From Atopsyche davidsoni (lineage: Eukaryota > Arthropoda > Insecta > Trichoptera > Hydrobiosidae), in assembly GCA_022113835.1 (NCBI GenBank), contig JAILWY010000002.1, positions 7,108,501-7,172,500 on the forward strand: a stretch of DNA of 64,000 nt, given 5' to 3'. Each line of letters starts with the position of its first letter. The stretch's first letter is position 1. This document shows positions 50,926 to 61,729 of this stretch, piece after piece. Made by a program: the position numbers and the translations under genes. The notes beneath the pieces were generated by a model. It was not told where the DNA came from. It was given only the letters and a program-made list of their open reading frames with translations, and ran no database searches.

Positions 50926-53767
50926 TAAAAATATGTCTAGTTTAAAAAGTAAAAGCCAGAGACAGTTGCAATAATTTCTAGAGCTTGCTTATCTGCTTCT
51001 TCTTTTACGTAGAGGGACAGTAGATTTATTTTATCGTATCATCTGAGTTCGGATGTCTGCTGCTTGTAGGATACAGATAAAAATAATAACTTAGGTTTTT
51101 TTTCCAAATTACACATGATTTGTTGAGATTTGAATATTATTTACTTAAGACTATCTAATATAGTGTAAAATGTGTGTATTTAAGAAACTACCAGATTTAT
51201 CATGCAACTAAGATATTTCAACACGGAAAATTTAAGCCATTAATTTTTTAGCTATTTTTACGATGTTTTTGTAATAAAAATAGTCTCTTAAACGAGACAT
51301 TTAATAAAAAAAATTATTTTCTGATGCCTGAATTACGAAAATTTTAACCGTCCTTCGTAAGTCTTATTATAATTTTACATCAAACACAATGGATTCCCAG
51401 GGAGTGTTGCAAACTGATAATAAATTGGTTGTAAATCATGAAAACGGTAGCTGTGAATTGTAGAATAAATGTTTATATTATCAAAATAATATTATACGAT
51501 TTACATCTTGTATAGCGTTACTATATTTCCAGCAACTTTTTAACATTTACTAGGTTTATTTTACTCGCTAAACTGTATGTGGTACGCAACAAAAAAAAAA
51601 TTCGTATATTATATTATATATGTTAGGTACTACTGTCATTTCAATAATGAGTCAAAATAAAATAAAGTTTATCTTCGTTCACATCACCAGACGTGTATCA
51701 ACATTTCGTTACTGTGCCAAGAGAAATACCTTATTTATTTTAAATCATTGTTAAAGCCCAAGTGGTAGATGATGTCCTCAGTAATTTATAATATTCATAA
51801 ATTATGATAGCAACAAATAACATACAATAAGACCAAGTCCGGTGATCTAATTAAAGCCATTTTAGTAACAGAAAAGAGCTTCAAAATACTCGTGCATCAT
51901 TACTAATATAGTAGTTACAACAAATAAAGTAAATACACCGTCAAAAAAATATATGATGCTTATGATAATTTTTTGGTGAATTCAACCAGCGAAAAATTTC
52001 ACTGGTAAATTTTAAAAAAACCTGCCCTTGTACAACATCCCAAAAAATAATAGTTAGAAAGTAAATTTACTGCATAAAGGTTTTGGAAACTCACGAGGTT
52101 CCACTCGTTTTGTGTCGGTTCTTAGATTAATCTATTTTATACTTGTGTGAAATGATACATATCTATTTAATATGCCATAAATTTAAATGCGATTTTGGCA
52201 GACTGCTTCACAGTCGTGAAGCCGGACGTCAGAGAAATCAATCGCAAGTGGGCACTAAATCTGTTGGAGATGGAAAAGTCAAGGCCAGAATAATGACATT
52301 ATGTATTTATGATCTATTTCAATAACTCAAAGTCCTGTTTTATTTATATCTAACGCTTCTGTTGTTAGTGTATCAATTGATTGATGGGTGAAAACCCGTA
52401 CCCGTCCATCTCCAGAGTTTTGGCGTCTTTCAAAAGCTGGCTTCATCCTGTCCTTCAGGCGACCTTGCTCCTTGGTTAGGTCCTGATGCAGAGCTCTGCG
52501 CAACGGCATATATATTACTGCATAATTCTTGGGGAAGTTTCGTCTCCTGTGTTTTCCATCAACTGTTCAAATTCATTAGCTAAAAAACCGACTCATTTCA
52601 ATACATAAATATGGTCATATTAAAATTTCACAATAGCGTTAGTATTCCCAATTGTATTATTTCTATGAGTTTTGAATAATAATCAGTTGTTGTCATCATT
52701 TTGTTATTTTGTGTGACTTCTAAGCGTCGCATGTCTACGAATAAAATAATAAATACGTCCTTTATTCTGAACCTACTAGTATTTCGAGCTGGACTCTCGC
52801 CACTTCCTGTCGCGTTTTTTCCATCGATTCTTGGACAGCCAACATCAGGTAATGAAGCTTTCGTAGAAAAGCACCACTTAGTGTACAAATAGATATAAAA
52901 CATTAACGTAGATTAAAATCACTGTCCGCTTATTATTTGGGCATTAGATCGGCCACACGATGTGAATAAATCACAATGTTATTTTAGCTTCAATGATTGC
53001 CACACACAAACACAATATATAAGTTATTACTTTATAACTTGTGATACCGGCTTTATATGATGCATTCAACGTGTTTTTATGTCTTAAATTATAAAAGTAA
53101 GTTTTTATTATATTTCAATAATAAATGGTTTTACAAACAACTGCATAAAACTAGCAACATACCTCATTACTTGTTATAAAATTTTCTTTTTTAATATAGC
53201 ACTCTCGACTGTGCTTTGATGTGCTTATTTTTTCAATATAGCACTCTCTGTATTATTAAAAAAAAATAATAATAAATCAATCACAGATGCTGATTTTATT
53301 GTGTGCAGCATCCAGAGCTTCCATTGAAGATTTATGGTTGCTAATTTATTTGTACCGGCTGACCCCCGATGGATCAATTGTCTGCATGCGAGTGGCTTGG
53401 AAAATCCCATTCGGGGACGGCGCATACCAGTATTTTCCGTCACCATTTGGACAGACGTCTGCAAAAATACTGGGTAACCATTTAATACTCACTTATAAAA
53501 GCTTCAGAAAAAATAACATATTTAATTACAGTCGAATGACGTAGAGAGCAGCGAGACTTCTGGGAATTCGGGATTTTTAAGTTCCGTGACGTACCGAGGC
53601 ATGCGGAGCCGCGACTGATATTCTTATACGGTTTTTTTTTAGTTGTAAAGGTTATGTAAATTCCCGAATGGTTGTGATGGAAGCACGTGTTTTTTGTGAT
53701 TGATCGGAGAGCCGTCGTCCCGGATAATGGCACTCGAGGAGGTTCGCTAAGCTTGCTGATCGGCGGA

Positions 53768-53775
53768 TGACGTCA
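53768..53775. promoter_or_regulatory. CRE site (TGACGTCA)
   Basis: A full palindromic cAMP-response element in a CpG-rich block (53560-53830), in the context TGACGTCACGCGC that recurs exactly at 56038. Confidence 0.55.
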
Positions 53776-54679
53776 CGCGCCGAGACGCGCAATCTCAATG
53801 ATGCGAAACTCGCCGGCTAAAAATTGCAAATTAAATTATTGTTTTGTGGGTCAGTTATTTTTGAGTGTTCAAAAAATATATATACAAATTTATTAAAACA
53901 TATATGGCAGAAAGCAAACAGTACAGAGCAGTTATTATTTTTCTGACTGCAATAAAAATTCCGGTGTCTTCGCTGTGCATATAATTTTTTTTAAACATTT
54001 ATTTTGACTAATGGTTTAATTTACATAAACCATTGGTATATTTATTTTCCATCGGATTCCTACAATTAAAGGTCACAATGATTTTTAATTAAATATTGTT
54101 ACAAATCTTTCTATCTTCCAACGATTGCTAATGTGTACTATAAAAGCACTATGCTACGTCTAAAATAATGGTTATAATACTTTGTACAGTATTTTTTTTA
54201 TAACTTATGTATGTTTAACACCTATTAAAAATAACAATGGCAGTAAAAAAATAATGGCTTCTGCCTCAGTAATTGCATTTTTCTATTGTTATAAATATGT
54301 TTCAGCATGACTGCTTCCTAATTTTTAGTTTTTCACTGTGATAGTGACATTGTCATTTGGTTGTGTAAAAAACTACTTCGAAATAGGTCCTGAGCAGCAA
54401 CAGTTGCATGTGGGTGGTGTTAAACTCTATTCGCCGCATTCATTATACCTATTCGCCGTCTATCTTACCTGATACGATTTCACTACCGTGAAATGAAATG
54501 GAAAAAAACATGCCTCGGTCCACTTAGTATCGCTTAGTGTCGCCTTCTCTTCTCTAAACCTCTCCAAAATGCTCAAATAATCAAAAAATATACAATAAAC
54601 TTTTTTTTCTAATATCTGTGAATCGCTTTAAAACTAAACCTATTTAATATTTATAAATAGCCATAGCATGTTTTCCCCA

Positions 54680-54944
54680 CCGGTTACTAACTGAGCACGA
54701 GACTGCGGATCACTTGCGCGAAGATGCAGTTATTTTCATTCATGAAACGTATTGTGAATTATTGCGTCCGTTCTATTTAAATTTTGGATGCTACCCTGAC
54801 GCGCTGCTAAAGCTTAACGAAGTTATTTGTAGTACAATTTATAAATAAATTTACGAGATATTGTTGAATTTGAGTTGTGAATCTGCCATACTCCTTCCTA
54901 CTCGCGAGAGCTTCCCCTTCTCGGAGTCACGCTCGGCGGTCCAG
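54680..54944 (+). promoter_or_regulatory. Possible promoter and non-coding first exon
   Basis: A CpG-rich block ends in GGCGGTCCAG|GTAATT (donor at 54945). It has the look of a 5' UTR exon, perhaps an alternative first exon for the IQ exon at 57951. No transcript evidence is available from the sequence. Confidence 0.3.
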
Positions 54945-56037
54945 GTAATTACTGAAATATCGCCAACGAGCTCACCATAATAACAGAGTTTAACTAGGTT
55001 GGAGGCCATTTTGTGAAAGCTCCACTTATTTGTTTCTATTTAGAGATTTTGTAAATACAATTCTTATTAACACATTCGTAAAACATTCTTATTTATTTTT
55101 TTATATTCTTCTTTATCAGATGCGGATTGGCCATTATATAACGAGAGAGGGTTATTCGGGTGCAAGACACTAGTAAAATACCTTTTTCTTCGGGTGCCTT
55201 TCCTCAGAGGAGGTTGGCGACCATCTCACTAAGCATATGCTTATGCTGAGCCAGTGCTCATAGTTTTCTTAGAGAGAATAGTATAGTCCTCGGGTTTTCT
55301 ACACCGCTTTTTTATAATCAAAGGAAAAGTCTGCATATTGCTGCTGCCGTTTAGACCTGATACTGAATGTAGCAGGTTGCAGAACGTTGCCCACGTACTT
55401 CCAGAGCACATCCTTCCACAATCATTCCAAGTCCACTACTCCATTACCGACACTTTACAAACGCTCAGGGTACAATGGCAGTCATGCACAAGCGACTTAA
55501 TGGGTAAAGGGATGGGTTTAATTTGTAAATGTGTCATTGCGTAAACCTACTAGCGAAATCTGAAAAGCAACAAACAGCATTAATTCGATCAATAATTTCG
55601 TTTTGAAAATAACGAAAGTAAACTAATATATTCTCAGCGACTGTATAAATTCAAGAACAAATCGTGAAAAAAAATCAGAAATTTTCAATTGTGTAATTGC
55701 TTTATTACGCAATTCAACAAAGAAAATTAAAAACAAATAAGATACTATCTATAAGTTATTTCAGAATATTTTGTGGTTAGATGCGTTTTATTATTATGCA
55801 ATATATCAACGGTTATGTATAGTCAATATAAATCTAGCATAAAGGCATTCGTTAAGGGTGTGCCTACGATGCGGAGTGTAGCTGTCCAGGTTGTTGGTGT
55901 GGCTCATGTGGTAGCTTGTGTAGACTTCTCGCTTGTGAATGTTTGAATGTGTGTTTCCAGATGCAATATTGGGGCTGGAGACTCGCGTGTAGTCTGGCGG
56001 GCGAGGAGTGCTGGCCGGCGCCCAAGCAGGTGCGCTC

Positions 56038-56061
56038 TGACGTCACGCGCGGATGACGTCA
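56038..56061. promoter_or_regulatory. Paired CRE sites in a CpG island
   Basis: Two full TGACGTCA elements at 56038-56045 and 56054-56061, 16 bases centre to centre, in a GC-rich block 55940-56110. CREB/ATF-family binding is the established reading of this motif. The position 1.9 kb upstream of the IQ exon suggests a promoter for a transcript that includes it. Confidence 0.6.
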
Positions 56062-57260
56062 CGAGGGAGGCGCCCAAGACAGAGCGGCGCGACATTTCCC
56101 GGCGTCGTCTTTTCACAAATGTATTTTTCTTATTCTTCGTAATATTTTACAATGGCAAAATACACCTTGAATAATTACGAAATGTTTGATGTGAGCTCAG
56201 TTTACAAGCGTTCAGATAAGATAGTGCACACGAGATTATGTTGTTACTTGTCATTAGAAAATAGCAAGAAATATTCATTCTGATCAACACTTTATACATT
56301 AACGAGGTATTTAGAAAGCATACATACGTGCGTTTATTAACGTTTTTGCAAATATGTATCTACGAGTACTTATTTGCTTTCTTAGTCATCTTCACATTGT
56401 ATTGTATTTATGTTACAGACATATTTTATCTCTTAATGTAAAAAAATCAATTAGTTGATTCATCATCTTGCAATAATTTTCTATAATACAATTAAATTTT
56501 ATCCATTTGATATGAATTTATTTATAGTAAACTACGCGTACTTTATATACTTCTTTTAAAATAAATAAAAATAAGTAAAAAAAAGTGTTTTGTGTATTAA
56601 AAGGTTAGCGATATTTTGGAAGCCAAATAAAATTTCACACCTGAAAGGAGTGACTCGGAAAACCTGAAACATGTTTATAATAATATTTCGGATTTTAGTG
56701 AAAGGTCTAAATCATAAAGCGTTTTAAAGAAGTACCTTTAGGTATCTGTACAAACATATTTAATACTTTCGGTTGTTTTGAATTAAAGTAAACAACTTTG
56801 CTCAGTAAATAAGCGCATAAGTTTACCGACCTAATGGTTTTGTTTATTTGAATAGCTATGTCAAAAATATCAAGAATATAGAGTACTTGTACATAAGTTA
56901 TAGTTATTAACCTACCCTAGATCTATGAAACTAAAAGCTCAGAATGGAAAGGTTTCATTCGTATCTGATATTGAAGTGTTCTGGGAAATGCTATGCAATC
57001 AGAACTATTTAAGGTCTCAACGGGGACCTTATCGATCCCACTGCATGAGTGCAAATAGTCGACACTTGCACGTGAATCTATCAATTCATCCAGGTGAGAA
57101 CGTTATAGATAGCATGATAAGTAGATAATAAATGCTCCTATCTATAGTGACAACTATCAGGTGAGTATTTATTTGCAATTCAGCACATGCACCGCTCTAT
57201 AGCACTATTATTTTCTGCCTCAATATGAGCAAAGTAATATTTGGATTCTTAAAATTTCAG

Positions 57261-57304
57261 GCATGAAGAAGGACCACCGTAAACGTGAAATTATAACAAT
57301 ACTT
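57261..57304 (+). CDS. Candidate small exon linking the RIIa/IQ gene to the IQ exon
   Basis: Acceptor TTAAAATTTCAG ends at 57260 and donor CTT|GTAAGG is at 57304/57305. The 44-base exon is open in the frame needed after the phase-1 donor at 43137 (G+GC, then MKKDHRKREIITIL) and ends in phase 0, as required by the exon at 57951. The join would give a protein of 1213 residues. The phase fit is real, but a match by chance is possible because the exon is so small; stronger alternative donors at 57310 and 57328 do not fit the phase. Confidence 0.3.
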
Positions 57305-57840
57305 GTAAGGTGTATAAATAAAATATGGTGAGTTTTTTTTATTGTTTACCTAATTCACTAAATTAGATTATAAACGCATTAAAAAAATATCAAACAAAAA
57401 ATACTTCACTTTGCATCGAAAATAGATGTACGATATATATATTTGTACCGGTCGACAATTTTCATTTCGATACTGTAATTTAATTTAAGGACGCTAGACA
57501 TGTTTGAGATTGTTTGTTATTCGTTATTGGTCTGTTTGGAATTTTTTAAGCAGGAAATTGTGGAAAAATATTCATTTTCCGATCAGCGCTGAGGACGGGG
57601 CGAGCTGAAAATTGTAATTATTTTTTGGTTACGGTATACACCCAAAGTAAAACTATCAGAGTATTGTATGCGCCTGATAAAATTAAAATTCGCAAAAAAT
57701 TACATCTCTTGGACTTGTAAAAGAAAATACAAAATATATTGTTTTTAAATTATGCCAAAAACTCAGGTGAACTCAATGACTGTAAGGTATACCTTGCGTA
57801 TGTTATGAATTAGTATATTGAATGATTTTGCGGCTCGGTC

Positions 57841-57886
57841 GGGGGAGCAGAGGAGGGGGCGGGAGGGGTGGGGGAGGGGGGAGGGG
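57841..57886 (+). repeat. G-run tract able to form a G-quadruplex
   Basis: At least six runs of four or more G within 46 bases on the plus strand, just upstream of the IQ exon acceptor (57950). Such tracts are common in promoters and near splice sites. Confidence 0.7.
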
Positions 57887-57950
57887 CACGCGTCGGGCAC
57901 GAGGACAAGAAACAGCACGCGGCACGCCAAACGCACCGCGGCCGCCCCAG

Positions 57951-58175
57951 CGAGCGGACGTACCGGAGCACCAGCACACGTCCAGCATGGAGCGCAGGGA
58001 GGAGCAGCCCGACACGGCGGAGGACCGCAGTGCCACCAAGATCCAGGCGGGCATCCGGGGCTACCTGGTCCGCAAGCAGCAGCGCCTGGCGAAGGAAGCC
58101 GCCACCAAGATCCAGGCCGGCTTCCGAGGCTTCAAGGCGCGGAAGGAGATGAAGAACGCCCGCCAGCCCACGTAA
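57951..58175 (+). CDS. GC-rich exon with two IQ motifs
   Basis: From an acceptor GCCGCCCCAG the frame reads 74 residues to TAA at 58173-58175. It has two adjacent IQ motifs, ATKIQAGIRGYLVRKQ and ATKIQAGFRGFKARKE, very like ATKIQAGVRGFLTRK at 41713-41757 in the RIIa/IQ gene, so calmodulin binding is expected. An internal ATG at 57987 (MERREEQPDT) could start a small independent protein of 62 residues, reminiscent of neuromodulin/igloo-type IQ proteins. The exon is markedly GC-rich, unlike the AT-rich exons at 39001-43137. It may be the last exon of that gene, the last exon of a shorter transcript from the CRE-containing promoters, or both. Confidence 0.7.
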   Translation, partial: RADVPEHQHTSSMERREEQPDTAEDRSATKIQAGIRGYLVRKQQRLAKEAATKIQAGFRGFKARKEMKNARQPT

Positions 58176-61100
58176 TGGCCCCTCGATCTTCCCAGTTCGC
58201 ACTGATCATTCCGGACCGTTGTGACATTGCAGAGTGTTCCCCGCTTGAGCGAGCGTCGTCCCGGAGCGGCGAGCGCGCCCGCCGGCGGGGAAATCGATCG
58301 GTTTACTCCAAATTTAATAATAACGAATCATTCATTAGAAAATTGCCCGTCGATCTGTCGCACGCGGGTGACATAACAATTGCAATAAAAAATAATATTA
58401 CGCGGAGTGTTCTCTATCGCACTGCACGCGGCGGTAGCGCGTCGCGTAACTTGTGACAATACTGATGTATTAATAACGAATGCGCGTTATTTCCATTACG
58501 AGAATAAATTGATCTAAATTTTAAAGCGTCTGGATGTATTTCAAGCGGGGTTTGAAATGCCAGCGCATCGTCTAAAAATATCTAATTGTAAGTACTTCTA
58601 CAATGTAAAATGAACGTCAAGTATTAATTGATGCATTGTCAATGTTGGATAGCGGACGGCAAGCCTGGAACTTAAGCTTTAGAATGAGCGGTAGCCGGAG
58701 AGGTTTATTATTACAAACGGTTTATTCGAGTACAATGTGGGTGACTGCAGAAGCCATCGGATGATCTTACGGGCTCACCTAAATTGCCAGTTGATCTTTC
58801 GTGTGAAGTTAAATTGAATGATTGACCATTTAGCGGACAATCGCGACCAGGGCTACACAGTGAGTAATGTCGAATCGCCTTCTCGCTCAGTTGAATACGA
58901 CAAAGATGGGTGTTTCTATCTTCCAAGGGTCTATCTTGGTTTTATAAACTCGTACAAAATTCACGTGGGAATCTCGATATAAGTACACCCACAAGTAAAC
59001 ACAATATGCCATCATTACGCCTCAGAGGTTACCTTTTATTGCATTACTGGCCTTATATTCCATTGTAAGAGAATTTAATGTGAATTTACAATATCGTGTT
59101 TACAATATGCTTTATGATTAAAAATTCTTACATTGTACATATTTAGTAATAAATGTATATTTTACCTAATTGTGTAGTTTGATGTTTTATTGTCACCTTA
59201 CAAAAACAAATTATTACATCCAATTGAGTGGACAAACCCTAAAAAAGCGTGTCACATTTACTCCCTAATATTGATGAGGTCTTGATGATATTTTTATTAT
59301 TATATTGCTTGTGTATTTAATATGAATTATTGCTTCTCTTATATTATAATTTACTTTTAAAATCTACTTTTTACTATTTATTTTGTTAGGTATTTCCAAA
59401 CAAAAATCAAAACCAGATAATCGAGGTGATGAAAAGTTTCTCGTAAGTTAATTATTTCCTTTTTTTTTTAAATATAATCAAGTATCAGTTTTAACATGAC
59501 AAGATCGTTATTAAACAATTCTAAAGCTGTGATGCTCAATCTTCTACAAATAAACATTTTTTTCAATATGGTGAAATAATTAAAAATTATAAAATCGCTG
59601 CTTTTGGTAATGAAAAAAAAAACCCTAAGTATAAAATAATACTAGCCAGCTTCAATAAATTAACAATAATCACGTAAACTAAGCGCTAATATATATTTTT
59701 TCCCAGGGGATTCTGAGCCAAATATCATTTATTATGTATCATTAAATCACTGGTATAAACAATACCGAAAAGTAAATATTATTTTTAAGGTAAGTTATAT
59801 CGCTTCATGAATATATAAATAATGTGTCTTCTAGTAAACCAGATACAACAATTCATAATATATGGAGGTGCAAAATTAAATCAAAGTAAGCGGCGATCTC
59901 AAAATATTCAAAGTATGTCGGTCGGTAATAAACCCTAATAAAGAATGTCTTCTAGCAGACAAGACAAAGATGTGCAAATGTTGTTACAGTTTTGCCACGA
60001 TTAAAATGTTTTTTTTTTTTTATATGCCTAGAGAAAATTAATAGATGTAGCTAAATAACTGATAATAATCAAATATTAAACTATTCGATTTATAAGCATA
60101 CATGCGATTTATAGATGCATGCTTTGATAAATGAAAAAAAGCACGGAATAAAAAAACCGCACTATGATGAAATGATAAATTCAAATTCCGTCGATCTGAT
60201 TGTTCAAGTTGAAGTCAAAATTGTATCTAATTCTTCCGAAAATATCGCTTTTTAATAATATTTTAAATATCTATTGGTGAGATCGGTAACGTTTCTTTGA
60301 GAGGCTTATATCATAATAACAATATGAAATATTAATCAGAGACCCTTAAATTAAAAAGTAATATTGTCTATGGTTTTAACTTATTGTTTGTGGTACAGGA
60401 ATAAATGCATTATTTTTTCTGATATCGTTTGTCTTAATACGATTTTTAATTATAAATTACGAAAATTATATTACCATAAATCCATCATTTTTTTTAATTT
60501 CCTAGTTGACCACAATTTATAAACATAACGTGGCACACAAATAACTTTTTTTATTCATTCTCATTCGCGTGAACAACGCTCGGAAATGCGTCCGTTGGAT
60601 TTTTTTCGATTTTTGCCTGTGAGCACTATTTGTACGAGCTTCAGAGCTTTGAAAATCTTGAGCAGAAGATGCGAAATATCAGGTCAAATTCTGTCAATAT
60701 ATTGTGATTTTACATTTTCAGGAAGTAAAATTATAATTATAATATATTTAAAATATATTTTATCGTTATTTAGATCAATTACGCACGTGAATTAAGGTTT
60801 CACTGCGTTTTTATTTATAAAAGTGTTGAATATGACTTTAAGAGTGAACCCTTCAATCTCCATCTATTTTCAGAACTAGGTACTTTTCTATGAGTGTTGA
60901 GTCTTTTCGCAGCATCAAAAACCATAAGTGATATTCGTTTTTTCGTATTTTTGTTAAGTACGTGTTAATTTTGTCGTGCATTTTAATACAAACAGTTACT
61001 GCATGACCCAACAAATATGGATAAAGTGTTTTTTTGTTATTCGTTCCAGTGATCTGTGCAAAAATGAGGTTTCATTTACTATCTCAACGGATGGCGAGTG

Positions 61101-61729
61101 ATGGCGAAAATACGATGGGATACACCTTTGATGTGAAAATCCGCGCTTTATTGTCACATTAATACAAGCATATTCGACCGCTCATAGAATGAGTTTTGTG
61201 TTTTTTAGTTTTAAAATATAAAGTGAGTGGTTAATTGTCAGTGAAACATTCGGCGAAACAGTTCTTGTTTTACATCTTGTCAGTGGCGGACCGGCTGATA
61301 TCCTCGTATAGGGCGTGCGTGTATGTGTGCTTCAACCTTCTTCAACGTACGAGAGATTCTGACACGCCTTTGAAAAGAAAAGCTAATCGCATAGAAAAGA
61401 TCGTCAGTTTATTAAACAACGTTTGACATATCAAATATTGAATAATATGACCGATAATTACGTAACTTTTTTGTAATTGTGGTAACCGTGAGCAGCAATG
61501 TCTTGAACAACCTAGTGAATGGTGACTTCTTCGATTGAACTGTTCATTCATGTTTATTCAGGCCATAGATACATGACCGCCTTTTGCATATGTCATGAAT
61601 ATCTTCGCATTTATCATACCGGCTATAACAGAACATGCTTCGATATTGTAATTTGAAAGAGAATCCTCACTGATAATAGTTGTTGACATTTTGTCAGAAA
61701 CATAATTTTATCACATTTCACTTGGCAAA
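58176..61729. other. 3' flank of the IQ exon and 5' region of widerborst
   Basis: The first 280 bases remain CpG-rich and may be 3' UTR; the rest is AT-rich with no convincing conserved exon. A possible 53-base exon at 59390-59442 is described in the findings. CpG-containing sequence from about 61240 to 61340 may be leader of the widerborst transcript. Confidence 0.4.

Larger units (their letters stand above)
43138..57260. other. Long non-coding stretch with CpG-rich islands
   Basis: About 14 kb without a convincing conserved coding exon. AT-rich DNA alternates with GC/CpG-rich blocks at about 44530-45060, 46300-46950, 53560-53830, 54680-54960 and 55940-56110. It either is a large intron linking 43137 to the IQ exon at 57951, or intergenic DNA with promoters of a separate gene. 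Listed separately inside it are a half MITE, a tRNA-like relic, a double E-box palindrome, a hairpin and CRE sites. The open frames near 46530-47373 and 53287-53544 have no family that I recognise. Confidence 0.5.

Noticed and set aside
52143..52509. Two opposite 60-codon frames
   Set aside because: The minus-strand peptide is charged and looks slightly gag-like, but no motif supports a retroelement and no LTR was found.
53193..53248. Direct repeat AATATAGCACTCTC at 53193 and 53235
   Set aside because: Only two short copies 42 bases apart; I could not connect them with a target-site duplication of any element.
57818..58456. 212-codon plus-strand frame and the 130-codon minus-strand frame at 57810-58202
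   Set aside because: Both arise in GC-rich DNA where stops are rare. The frame holding the IQ motifs is a different one (57951-58175), and the G-rich upstream part reads as a glycine/arginine run.
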